Below are positions 33,555 to 47,202 of a stretch of 64,000 nt of DNA, piece after piece; positions within the stretch are counted from its first letter, which is position 1; every line of letters begins with the position of its first letter. The stretch lies in the NCBI GenBank assembly GCA_911728455.2, contig OU452226.1, positions 16,509,938-16,573,937 on the forward strand. Direction: 5' to 3'. The notes beneath the pieces are model-generated. The model saw nothing but the letters and a program-made list of their open reading frames with translations. It made no database searches and was not told where the DNA came from. The position numbers and the translations under genes are program-made. This DNA is from Marthasterias glacialis (lineage: Eukaryota; Echinodermata; Asteroidea; Forcipulatida; Asteriidae).

Positions 33555-35108
33555 TTGATGACGTCAGAATTGACCCAAATATTGCTATTTGCCCAAATAT
33601 TGCGAATCGACCCCTTCCCCACACACAAACCCTCTTCAGTGATGTCTACTCTATCATTTTCTATCATAAAATCGCATAAAAAATTTTTGGCCAAAAGTGC
33701 GAGTGCTCACAGGGAGCTCCCTGTGAGAAATTTTAATTTTGGAGCCATTTTCAAAAGTGCTTTTCATGGAATCAGTGGATGCGGGCGGCTCTTCCGAGAC
33801 GTGTCCAACAAACTAGAGGTCCCAACTTGCATTATTTCGGGAGCTAGCGAGCTTTTGCGGCCATCTTGATGACGTCAGAATTGACCCAAATATTGCTATT
33901 TGCCCAAATATTGCGAATCGACCCCTTCCCCACACACAAACCCTCTTCAGTGATGTCTACTCTATCAATTTCTATCATAAAATCGCATAAAATATTTTTG
34001 GCCAAAAGTGCGAGTGCTCACAGGGAGCTCCCTGTGAGAAATTTTAATTTTGGAGCCATTTTCAAAAGTGCTTTTCATGGAATCAGTGGATGCGGGCGGC
34101 TCTTCCGAGACGTGTCCAACAAACTAGAGGTCCCAACTTGCATTATTTCGGGAGCTAGCGAGCTTTTGCGGCCATCTTGATGACGTCAGAATTGACCCAA
34201 ATATTGCTATTTGCCCAAATATTGCGAATCGACCCCTTCCCCACACACAAACCCTCTTCAGTGATGTCTACTCTATCATTTTCTATCATAAAATCGCATA
34301 AAATATTTTTGGCCAAAAGTGCGAGTGCTCACAGGGAGCTCCCTGTGAGAAATTTTAATTTTGGAGCCATTTTGAAAAGTGCTTTTCATGGAATCAGTGG
34401 ATGCGGGCGGCTATTCCGCGACGTGTCCAACAAACTAGAGGTCCCAACTTGCATTATTTCGGGAGCTAGCGAGCTTTTGCGGCCATCTTGATGACGTCAG
34501 AATTGACCCAAATATTGCTATTTGCCCAAATATTGCGAATCGACCCCTTCCCCACACACAAACCCTCTTCAGTGATGTCTACTCTATCATTTTCTATCAT
34601 AAAATCGCATAAAATATTTTTGGCCAAAAGTGCGAGTGCTCACAGGGAGCTCCCTGTGAGAAATTTTAATTTTGGAGCATTTTCAAAAGTGCTTTTCATG
34701 GAATCAGTGGATGCGGGCGGCTCTTCCGAGACGTGTCCAACAAACTAGAGGTCCCAACTTGCATTATTTCGGGAGCTAGCGAGCTTTTGCGGCCATCTTG
34801 ATGACGTCAGAATTGACCCAAATATTGCTATTTGCCCAAATATTGCGAATCGACCCCTTCCCCACACACAAACCCTCTTCAGTGATGTCTACTCTATCAT
34901 TTTCTATCATAAAATCGCATAAAATATTTTTGGCCAAAAGTGCGAGTGCTCACAGGGAGCTCCCTGTGAGAAATTTTAATTTTGGAGCCATTTTCAAAAG
35001 TGCTTTTCTTGGAATCAGTGGATGCGGGCGGCTCTTCCGAGACGTGTCCAACAAACTAGAGGTCCCAACTTGCATTATTTCGGGAGCTAGCGAGCTTTTG
35101 CGGCCATC

Positions 35109-37873
35109 TTGATGACGTCAGAATTGACCCAAATATTGCTATTTGACCAAATATTGCGAATCGACCCCTTCCCCACACACAAACCCTCTTCAGTGATGTC
35201 TACTCTATCATTTTCTATCATAAAATCGCATAAAATATTTTTGGCCAAAAGTGCGAGTGTGAGAAATTTTAATTTTGGAGCCATTTTCAAAAGTGCTTTT
35301 CATGGAATCAGTGGATGCGGGCGGCTCTTCCGAGACGTGTCCAACAAACTAGAGGTCCCAACTTGCATTATTTCGGGAGCTAGCGAGCTTTTGCGGCCAT
35401 CTTGATGACGTCAGAATTGACCCAAATATTGCTATTTGCCCAAATATTTCGAATCGACCCCTTCCCCACACACAAACCCTCTTCAGTGATGTCTACTCTA
35501 TCATTTTCTATCATAAAATCGCATAAAATATTTTTGGCCAAAAGTGCGAGTGCTCACAGGGAGCTCCCTGTGAGAAATTTTAATTTTGGAGCCATTTTCA
35601 AAAGTGCTTTTTATGGAATCAGTGGATGCGGGCGGCTCTTCCGAGACGTGTCCAACAAACTAGAGGTCCCAACTTGCATTATTTCGGGAGCTAGCGAGCT
35701 TTTGCAGCCATCTTGATGACGTCAGAATTGACCCAAATATTGCTATTTGCCCAAATATTGCGAATCGAGCCCTTCCCCACACACAAACCCTCTTCAGTGA
35801 TGTCTACTCTATCATTTTCTATCATAAAATCGCATAAATATTTTTTGGCCAAAAGTGCGAGTGCTCACAGGGAGCTCCCTGTGAGAAATTTTAATTTTGG
35901 AGCCATTTTCAAAAGTGCTTTTCATGGAATCAGTGGATGCGGGCGGCTCTTCCGAGACGTGTCCAACAAACTAGAGGTCCCAACTTGCATTATTTCGGGA
36001 GCTAGCGAGCTTTTGCGGCCATCTTGATGACGTCAGAATTGACCCAAATATTGCTATTTGCCCAAATATTGCGAATCGACCCCTTCCCCACACACAAAAC
36101 CTCTTCAGTGAGGTCTACTCTATCATTTTCTATCATAAAATCGCATAAAATATTTTTGGCCAAAAGTGCGAGTGCTCACAGGGAGCTCCCTGTGAGAAAT
36201 TTTAATTTTGGAGCCATTTTCAAAAGTGCTTTTCATGGAATCAGTGGATGCGGGCGGCTCTTCCGAGACGTGTCCAACAAACTAGAGGTCCCAACTTGCA
36301 TTATTTCGGGAGCTAGCGAGCTTTTGCGGCCATCTTGATGACGTCAGAATTGACCCTAATATTGCTATTTGCCCAAATATTGCGAATCGACCCCTTCCCC
36401 ACACACAAACCCTCTTCAGTGATGTCTACTCTATCATTTTCTATCATAAAATCGCATAAAATATTTTTGGCCAAAAGTGCGAGTGCTCACAGGGAGCTCC
36501 CTGTGAGAAATTTTAATTTTGGAGCCATTTTCAAAAGTGCTTTTCATGGAATCAGTGGATGCGGGCGGCTCTTCCGAGACGTGTCCAACAAACTAGAGGT
36601 CCCAACTTGCATTATTTCGGGAGCTAGCGAGCTTTTGCGGCCATCTTGATGACGTCAGAATTGACCCAAATATTGCTATTTGACCAAATATTGCGAATCG
36701 ACCCCTTCCCCACACACAAACCCTCTTCAGTGATGTCTACTCTATCATTTTCTATCATAAAATCGCATAAAATATTTTTGGCCAAAAGTGCGAGTGTGAG
36801 AAATTTTAATTTTGGAGCCATTTTCAAAAGTGCTTTTCATGGAATCAGTGGATGCGGGCGGCTCTTCCGAGACGTGTCCAACAAACTAGAGGTCCCAACT
36901 TGCATTATTTCGGGAGCTAGCGAGCTTTTGCGGCCATCTTGATGACGTCAGAATTGACCCAAATATTGCTATTTGCCCAAATATTGCGAATCGACCCCTT
37001 CCCCACACACAAACCCTCTTCAGTGATGTCTACTCTATCATTTTCTATCATAAAATCGCATAAAATATTTTTGGCCAAAAGTGCGAGTGCTCACAGGGAG
37101 CTCCCTGTGAGAAATTTTAATTTTGGAGCCATTTTCAAAAGTGCTTTTTATGGAATCAGTGGATGCGGGCGGCTCTTCCGAGACGTGTCCAACAAACTAG
37201 AGGTCCCAACTTGCATTATTTCGGGAGCTAGCGAGCTTTTGCAGCCATCTTGATGACGTCAGAATTGACCCAAATATTGCTATTTGCCCAAATATTGCGA
37301 ATCGAGCCCTTCCCCACACACAAACCCTCTTCAGTGATGTCTACTCTATCATTTTCTATCATAAAATCGCATAAATATTTTTTGGCCAAATGTGCGAGTG
37401 CTCACAGGGAGCTCCCTGTGAGAAATTTTAATTTTGGAGCCATTTTCAAAAGTGCTTTTCATGGAATCAGTGGATGCGGGCGGCTCTTCCGAGACGTGTC
37501 CAACAAACTAGAGGTCCCAACTTGCATTATTTCGGGAGCTAGCGAGCTTTTGCGGCCATCTTGATGACGTCAGAATTGACCCAAATATTGCTATTTGCCC
37601 AAATATTGCGAATCGACCCCTTCCCCACACACAAAACCTCTTCAGTGAGGTCTACTCTATCATTTTCTATCATAAAATCGCATAAAATATTTTTGGCCAA
37701 AAGTGCGAGTGCTCACAGGGAGCTCTCCCTGTGAGAAATTTTAATTTTGGAGCCATTTTCAAAAGTGCTTTTCATGGAATCAGTGGATGCGGGCGGCTCT
37801 TCCGAGACGTGTCCAACAAACTAGAGGTCCCAACTTGCATTATTTCGGGAGCTAGCGAGCTTTTGCGGCCATC
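35109..37873 (+). repeat. Higher-order repeat, 5 monomers (1537 bp), about 1.8 copies
   Basis: The order is deletion monomer (35109, 36646), then TTTTTATGG plus TTGCAGCC (35402, 36939), then ATCGAGCCC plus AAATATTTTTTGG (35713, 37250), then AAAACCTCTTCAGTGAGG (36024, 37561). The spacing is 293 + 4 x 311 bp. Deletion monomers occupy 35109-35401 and 36646-36938. Confidence 0.9.
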
Positions 37874-40362
37874 TTGATGACGTCAGAATTGACCCAAATA
37901 TTGCTATTTGCCCAAATATTGCGAATCGAGCCCTTCCCCACACACAAACCCTCTTCAGTGATGTCTACTCTATCATTTTCTATCATAAAATCGCATAAAA
38001 TATTTTTGGCCAAAAGTGCGAGTGCTCACAGGGAGCTCCCTGTGAGAAATTTTAATTTTGGAGCCATTTTCAAAAGTGCTTTTCATGGAATCAGTGGATG
38101 CGGGCGGCTCTTCCGAGACGTGTCCAACAAACTAGAGGTCCCAACTTGCATTATTTCGGGAGCTAGCGAGCTTTTGCGGCCATCTTGATGACGTCAGAAT
38201 TGACCCAAATATTGCTATTTGCCCAAATATTGCGAATCGACCCCTTCCCCACACACAAACCCTCTTCAGTGATGTCTACTCTATCATTTTCTATCATAGA
38301 ATGGAAAAAAAACTTTTTGGCCAAAAGTGCGAGTACTCACAGGGAGCTCCCTGTTAGAAATTTTAATTTTGGAGCCATTTTCATAAGTGCTTTTCATGGA
38401 ATCAGTGGATGCGGGCGGCTCTTCCGAGACGTGTCCAACAAACTAGAGGTCCCAACTTGCATTATTTCGGGAGCTAGCGAGCTTTTGCGGCCATCTTGAT
38501 GACGTCAGAATTGACCCAAATATTGCTATTTGCCCAAATATTGCGAATCGAGCCCTTCCCCACACACAAACCCTCTTCAGTGATGTCTACTCTATCATTT
38601 TCTATCATAAAATCGCATAAAATATTTTTGGCCAAAAGTGCGAGTGCTCACAGGGAGCTCCCTGTAAGAAATTTTAATTTTGGAGCCATTTTCAAAAGTG
38701 CTTTTCATGGAATCAGTGGATGCGGGCGGCTCTTCCGAGACGTGTCCAACAAACTAGAGGTCCCAACTTGCATTATTTCGGGAGCTAGCGAGCTTTTGCG
38801 GCCATCTTGATGACGTCAGAATTGACCCAAATATTGCTATTTGCCCAAATATTGCGAATCGAGCCCTTCCCCACACACAAACCCTCTTCAGTGATGTCTA
38901 CTCTATCATTTTCTATTATAAAATCGCATAAAATATTTTTGGCCAAAAGTGCGAGTGCTCACAGGGAGCTCCCTGTGAGAAATTTTAATTTTGGAGCCAT
39001 TTTGAAAAGTGCTTTTCATGGAATCAGTGGATGCGGGCGGCTCTTCCGAGACGTGTCCAACAAACTAGAGGTCCCAACTTGCATTATTTCGGGAGCTAGC
39101 GAGCTTTTGCGGCCATCTTGATGACGTCAGAATTGACCCAAATATTGCTATTTGCCCAAATATTGCGAATCGAGCCCTTCCCCACACACAAACCCTCTTC
39201 AGTGAGGTCTACTCTATCATTTTCTATCATAAAATCGCATAAAATATTTTTGGCCAAAAGTGCGAGTGCTCACAGGGAGCTCCCTGTGAGAAATTTTAAT
39301 TTTGGAGCCATTTTCAAAAGTGCTTTTCATGGAATCAGTGGATGCGGGCGGCTCTTCCGAGACGTGTCCAACAAACTAGAGGTCAAAACTTGCATTATTT
39401 CGGGAGCTAGCGAGCTTTTGCGGCCATCTTGATGACGTCAGAATTGACCCAAATATTGCTATTTGCCCAAATATTGCGAATCGACCCCTTCCCCACACAC
39501 AAACCCTCTTCAGTGATGTCTACTCTATCATTTTCTATCATAAAATCGCATAAAATATTTTTGGCCAAAAGTGCGAGTGCTCACAGGGAGCTCCCTGTGA
39601 GAAATTTTAATTTTGGAGCCATTTTCAAAAGTGCTTTTCATGGAATCAGTGGATGCGGGCGGCTCTTCCGAGACGTGTCCAACAAACTAGAGGTCCCAAC
39701 TTGCATTATTTCGGGAGCTAGCGAGCTTTTGCGGCCATCTTGATGACGTCAGAATTGACCCAAATATTGCTATTTGCCCAAATATTGCGAATCGAGCCCT
39801 TCCCCACACACAAACCCTCTTCAGTGATGTCTAACTCTATCATTTTCTATCATAAAATCGCATAAAATATTTTTGGCCAAAAGTGCGAGTGCTCACAGGG
39901 AGCTCCCTGTGAGAAATTTTAATTTTGGAGCCATTTTCAAAAGTGCTTTTCATGGAATCAGTGGATGCGGGCGGCTCTTCCGAGACGTGTCCAACAAACT
40001 AGAGGTCCCAACTTGCATTATTTCGGGAGCTAGCGAGCTTTTGCGGCCATCTTGATGACGTCAGAATTGACCCAAATATTGCTATTTGCCCAAATATTGC
40101 GAATCGACCCCTTCCCCACACACAAACCCTCTTCAGTGATGTCTACTCTATCATTTTCTATCATAAAATCGCATAAAATATTTTTGGCCAAAAGTGCGAG
40201 TGCTCACAGGGAGCTCCCTGTGAGAAATTTTAATTTTGGAGCCATTTTCAAAAGTGCTTTTCATGGAATCAGTGGATGCGGGCGGCTCTTCCGAGACGTG
40301 TCCAACAAACTAGAGGTCCCAACTTGCATTATTTCGGGAGCTAGCGAGCTTTTGCGGCCATC

Positions 40363-42850
40363 TTGATGACGTCAGAATTGACCCAAATATTGCTATTTGC
40401 CCAAATATTGCGAATCGACCCCTTCCCCACACACAAACCCTCTTCAGTGATGTCTACTCTATCATTTTCTATCATAAAATCGCATAAAATATTTTTGGCC
40501 AAAAGTGCGAGTGCTCACAGGGAGCTCCCTGTGAGAAATTTTAATTTTGGAGCCATTTTCAAAAGTGCTTTTCATGGAATCAGTGGATGCGGGCGGCTCT
40601 TCCGAGACGTGTCCAACAAACTAGAGGTCCCAACTTGCATTATTTCGGGTGCTAGCGAGCTTTTGCGGCCATCTTGATGACGTCAGAATTGACCCAAATA
40701 TTGCTATTTGCCCAAATATTGCGAATCGACCCCTTCCCCACACACAAACCCTCTTCAGTGAGGTCTACTCTATCATTTTCTATCATAAAATCGCATAAAA
40801 TATTTTTGGCCAAAAGTGCGAGTGCTCACAGGGAGCTCCCTGTGAGAAATTTTAATTTTGGAGCCTATTTGAAAAGTGCTTTTCATGGAATCAGTGGATG
40901 CGGGCGGCTCTTCCGAGACGTGTCCAACAAACTAGAGGACCCAACTTGCATTATTTCGGGAGCTAGCGAGCTTTTGCGGCCATCTTGATGACGTCAGAAT
41001 TGACCCAAATATTGCTATTTGCCCAAATATTGCGAGTCGACCCCTTCCCCACACACAAACCCTCTTCAGTGAGGTCTACTCTATCATTTTCTATCATAAA
41101 ATCGCATAAAATATTTTTGGCCAAAAGTGCGAGTGCTCACAGGGAGCTCCCTGTGAGAAATTTTAATTTTGGAGCCATTTTCAAAAGTGCTTTTCATGGA
41201 ATCAGTGGATGCGGGCGGCTCTTTCGAGACGTGTCCAACAAACTAGAGGTCCCAACTTGCATTATTTCGGGAGCTAGCGAGCTTTTGCGGCCATCTTGAT
41301 GACGTCAGAATTGACCCAAATATTGCTATTTGCCCAAATATTGCGAATCGAGCCCTTCCCCACACACAAACCCTCTTCAGTGATGTCTACTCTATCATTT
41401 TCTATCATAAAATCGCATAAAATATTTTTGGCCAAAAGTGCGAGTGCTCACAGGGAGCTCCCTGTGAGAAATTTTAATTTTGGAGCCATTTTCAAAAGTG
41501 CTTTTCATGGAATCAGTGGATGCGGGCGGCTCTTCCGAGACGTGTCCAACAAACTAGAGGTCCCAACTTGCATTATTTCGGGAGCTAGCGAGCTTTTGCG
41601 GCCATCTTGATGACGTCAGAATTGACCCAAATATTGCTATTTGCCCAAATATTGCGAATCGACCCCTTCCCCACACACAAACCCTCTTCAGTGATGTCTA
41701 CTCTATCATTTTCTATCATAAAATCGCATAAAATATTTTTGGCCAAAAGTGCGAGTGCTCACAGGGAGCTCCCTGTGAGAAATTTTAATTTTGGAGCCAT
41801 TTTCAAAAGTGCTTTTCATGGAATCAGTGGATGCGGGCGGCTCTTCCGAGACGTGTCCAACAAACTAGAGGTCCCAACTTGCATTATTTCGGGTGCTAGC
41901 GAGCTTTTGCGGCCATCTTGATGACGTCAGAATTGACCCAAATATTGCTATTTGCCCAAATATTGCGAATCGACCCCTTCCCCACACACAAACCCTCTTC
42001 AGTGAGGTCTACTCTATCATTTTCTATCATAAAATCGCATAAAATATTTTTGGCCAAAAGTGCGAGTGCTCACAGGGAGCTCCCTGTGAGAAATTTTAAT
42101 TTTGGAGCCAATTTGAAAAGTGCTTTTCATGGAATCAGTGGATGCGGGCGGCTCTTCCGAGACGTGTCCAACAAACTAGAGGACCCAACTTGCATTATTT
42201 CGGGAGCTAGCGAGCTTTTGCGGCCATCTTGATGACGTCAGAATTGACCCAAATATTGCTATTTGCCCAAATATTGCGAATCGACCCCTTCCCCACACAC
42301 AAACCCTCTTCAGTGAGGTCTACTCTATCATTTTCTATCATAAAATCGCATAAAATATTTTTGGCCAAAAGTGCGAGTGCTCACAGGGAGCTCCCTGTGA
42401 GAAATTTTAATTTTGGAGCCATTTTCAAAAGTGCTTTTCATGGAATCAGTGGATGCGGGCGGCTCTTTCGAGACGTGTCCAACAAACTAGAGGTCCCAAC
42501 TTGCATTATTTCGGGAGCTAGCGAGCTTTTGCGGCCATCTTGATGACGTCAGAATTGACCCAAAAATTGCTATTTGCCCAAATATTGCGAATCGACCCCT
42601 TCCCCACACACAAACCCTCTTCAGTGATGTCTACTCTATCATTTTCTATCATAAAATCGCATAAAATATTTTTGGCCAAAAGTGCGAGTGCTCACAGGGA
42701 GCTCCCTGTGAGAAATTTTAATTTTGGAGCCATTTTCAAAAGTGCTTTTCATGGAATCAGTGGATGCGGGCGGCTCTTCCGAGACGTGTCCAACAAACTA
42801 GAGGTCCCAACTTGCATTATCTCGGGAGCTAGCGAGCTTTTGCGGCCATC
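40363..42850 (+). repeat. Higher-order repeat, 4 monomers (1244 bp) x 2
   Basis: Markers repeat at a 1244-bp offset: TTTCGGGTGCTAGCG (40643, 41887), GAGGACCCAAC (40934, 42178) and GGCTCTTTCGAG (41217, 42461). Confidence 0.88.
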
Positions 42851-45800
42851 TTGATGACGTCAGAATTGACCCAAATATTGCTATTTGCCCAAATATTGCG
42901 AATCGACCCCTTCCCCACACACAAACCCTCTTCAGTGATGTCTACTCTATCATTTTCTATCATAAAATCGCATAAAATATTTTGGCCAAAAGTGCGAGTG
43001 CTCACAGGGAGCTCCCTGTGAGAAATTTTAATTTTGGAGCCATTTTCAAAAGTGCTTTTCATGGAATCAGTGGATGCGGGCGGCTCTTCCGAGACGTGTC
43101 CAACAAACTAGAGGTCCCAACTTGCATTATTTCGGGAGCTAGCGAGCTTTTGCGGCCATCTTGATGACGTCAGAATTGACCCTAATATTGCTATTTGCCC
43201 AAATATTGCGAATCGACCCCTTCCCCACACACAAACCCTCTTCAGTGATGTCTACTCTATCATTTTCTATCATAAAATCGCATAAAATATTTTTGGCCAA
43301 AAGTGCGAGTGCTCACAGGGAGCTCCCTGTGAGAAATTTTAATTTTGGAGCCATTTTCAAAAGTGCTTTTCATGGAATCAGTGGATGCGGGCGGCTCTTC
43401 CGAGACGTGTCCAACAAACTAGAGGTCCCAACTTGCATTATTTCGGGAGCTAGCGAGCTTTTGCGGCCATCTTGATGACGTCAGAATTGACCCAAATATT
43501 GCTATTTGCCCAAATATTGCGAATCAACCCCTTCCCCACACACAAACCCTCTTCAGTGATGTCTACTCTATCATTTTCTATCATAAAATCGCATGAAATA
43601 TTTTTGGCCAAAAGTGCGAGTGCTCACAGGGAGCTCCCTGTCAGAAATTTTAATTTTGGAGCCATTTTCAAAAGTGCTTTTCATGGAATCAGTGGATGCG
43701 GGCGGCTCTTCCGAGACGTGTCCTACAAACTAGAGGTCCCAACTTGCATTATTTCGGGAGCTAGCGAGCTTTTGCGGCCATCTTAATGACGTCAGAATTG
43801 ACCCAAATATTGCTATTTGCCCAAATATTGCGAATCGACCCCTTCCCCACACACAAACCCTCTTCAGTGATGTCTACTCTATCATTTTCTATCATAAAAT
43901 CGCATAAAATATTTTTGGCCAAAAGTGCGAGTGCTCACAGGGAGCTCCCTGTAAGAAATTTTAATTTTGGAGCCATTTTCAAAAGTGCTTTTCATGGAAT
44001 CAGTGGATGCGGGCGGCTCTTCCGAGACGTGTCCAACAAACTAGAGGTCCCAACTTGCATTATTTCGGGAGCTAGCGAGCTTTTGCGGCCATCTTGATGA
44101 CGTCAGAATTGACCCAAATATTGCTATTTGCCCAAATATTGCGAATCGACCCCTTCCCCACACACAAACCCTCTTCAGTGATGTCTACTCTATCATTTTC
44201 TATCATAAAATCGCATAAAATATTTTTGGCCAAAAGTGCGAGTGCTCACAGGGAGCTCCCTGTGAGAAATTTTAATTTTGGAGCCATTTTCAAAAGTGCT
44301 TTTCATGGAATCAGTGGATGCGGGCGGCTCTTCCGAGACGTGTCCAACAAACTAGAGGTCCCAACTTGCATTATCTCGGGAGCTAGCGAGCTTTTGCGGC
44401 CATCTTGATGACGTCAGAATTGACCCAAATATTGCTATTTGCCCAAATATTGCGAATCGACCCCTTCCCCACACACAAACCCTCTTCAGTGATGTCTACT
44501 CTATCATTTTCTATCATAAAATCGCATAAATAATTTTGGCCAAAAGTGCGAGTGCTCACAGGGAGCTCCCTGTGAGAAATTTTAATTTTGGAGCCATTTT
44601 CAAAAGTGCTTTTCATGGAATCAGTGGATGCGGGCGGCTCTTCCGAGACGTGTCCAACAAACTAGAGGTCCCAACTTGCATTATTTCGGGAGCTAGCGAG
44701 CTTTTGCGGCCATCTTGATGACGTCAGAATTGACCCAAATATTGCTATTTGCCCAAATATTGCGAATCGACCCCTTCCCCACACACAAACCCTCTTCAGT
44801 GATGTCTACTCTATCATTTTCTATCATAAAATCGCATAAAATATTTTTGGCCTAAAGTGCTAGTGCTCACAGGGAGCTCCCTGTGAGAAATTTTAATTTT
44901 GGAGCCATTTTCAAAAGTGCTTTTCATGGAATCAGTGGATGCGGGCGGCTCTTCCGAGACGTGTCCAACAAACTAGAGGTCCCAACTTGCATTATTTCGG
45001 GAGCTAGCGAGCTTTTGCGGCCATCTTAATGACGTCAGAATTGACCCAAATATTGCTATTTGCCCAAATATTGCGAATCGACCCCTTCCCCACACACAAA
45101 CCCTCTTCAGTGATGTCTACTCTATCATTTTCTATCATAAAATCGCATAAAATATTTTTGGCCAAAAGTGCGAGTGCTCACAGGGAGCTCTCTGTAAGAA
45201 ATTTTAATTTTGGAGCCATTTTCAAAAGTGCTTTTCATGGAATCAGTGGATGCGGGCGGCTCTTCCGAGACGTGTCCAACAAACTAGAGGTCCCAACTTG
45301 CATTATTTCGGGAGCTAGCGAGCTTTTGCGGCCATCTTGATGACGTCAGAATTGACCCAAATATTGCTATTTGCCCAAATATTGCGAATCGACCCCTTCC
45401 CCACACACAAACCCTCTTCAGTGATGTCTACTCTATCATTTTCTATCATAAAATCGCATAAAATATTTTTGGCCAAAAGTGCGAGTGCTCACAGGGAGCT
45501 CCCTGTGAGAAATTTTAATTTTGGAGCCATTTTCAAAAGTGCTTTTCATGGAATCAGTGGATGCGGGCGGCTCTTCCGAGACGTGTCCAAACAAACTAGA
45601 GGTCCCAACTTGCATTATTTCGGGAGCTAGCGAGCTTTTGCAGCCATCTTGATAACGTCAGAATTGACCCAAATATTGCTATTTGCCCAAATATTGCGAA
45701 TCGACCCCATCCCCACACACAAACCCTCTTCAGTGATGTCTACTCTATCATTTTCTATCATAAAATCGCATAAAATATTTTTGGCCAAAAGTGCGAGTGC

Positions 45801-47202
45801 TCAAAGGGAGCTCCCTGTGAGAAATTTTAATTTTGGAGCCATTTTCAAAAGTGCTTTTCATGGAATCAGTGGATGCGGGCGGCTCTTCCGAGACGTGTCC
45901 AACAAACTAGAGGTCCCAACTTGCATTATTTCGGGAGCTAGCGAGCTTTTGCGGCCATCTTGATGACGTCAGAATTGACCCAAATATTGCTATTTGCCCA
46001 AATATTGCGAATCGAGCCCTTCCCCACACACAAACCCTCTTCAGTGATGTCTACTCTATCATTTTCTATCATAAAATCGCATAAAATATTTTTGGCCAAA
46101 AGTGCGAGTGCTCACAGGGAGCTCCCTGTGAGAAATTTTAATTTTGGAGCCATTTTGAAAAGTGCTTTTCATGGAATCAGTGGATGAGGGCGGCTCTTCC
46201 GAGACGTGTCCAACAAACTAGAGGTCCCAACTTGCATTATTTCGGGAGCTAGCGAGCTTTTGCGGCCATCTTGATGACGTCAGAATTGACCCAAATATTG
46301 CTATTTGCCCAAATATTGCGAATCGACCCCTTCCCCACACACAAACCCTCTTCAGTGATGTCTACTCTATCATTTTCTATCATAAAATCGCATAAAATAT
46401 TTTTGGCCAAAAGTGCGAGTGCTCACAGGGAGCTCCCTGTGAGAAATTTTAATTTTGGAGCCATTTTGAAAAGTGCTTTTCATGGAATCAGTGGATGCGG
46501 GCGGCTCTTCCGAGACGTGTCCAACAAACTAGAGGTCCCAACTTGCATTATTTCGGGAGCTAGCGAGCTTTTGCGGCCATCTTGATGACGTCAGAATTGA
46601 CCCAAATATTGCTATTTGCCCAAATATTGCGAATCGACCCCTTCCCCACACACAAACCCTCTTCAGTGATGTCTACTCTATCATTTTCTATCATAAAATC
46701 GCATAAAAATCTTGTGGCCAAAAGTGCGAGTGCTCACAGGGAGCTCCCTGTGAGAAATTTTAATTTTGGAGCCATTTTCAAAAGTGCTTTTCATGGAATC
46801 AGTGGATGCGGGCGGCTCTTCCGAGACGTGTCCAACAAACTAGAGGTCCCAACTTGCATTATCTCGGGAGCTAGCGAGCTTTTGCGGCCATCTTGATGAC
46901 GTCAGAATTGACCCAAATATTGCTATTTGCCCAAATATTGCGAATCGACCCCTTCCCCACACACAAACCCTCTTCAGTGATGTCTACTCTATCATTTTCT
47001 ATCATAAAATCGCATAAAATATTTTGGCCAAAAGTGCGAGTGCTCACAGGGAGCTCCCTGTGAGAAATTTTAATTTTGGAGCCATTTTCAAAAGTGCTTT
47101 TCATGGAATCAGTGGATGCGGGCGGCTCTTCCGAGACGTGTCCAACAAACTAGAGGTCCCAACTTGCATTATTTCGGGAGCTAGCGAGCTTTTGCGGCCA
47201 TC

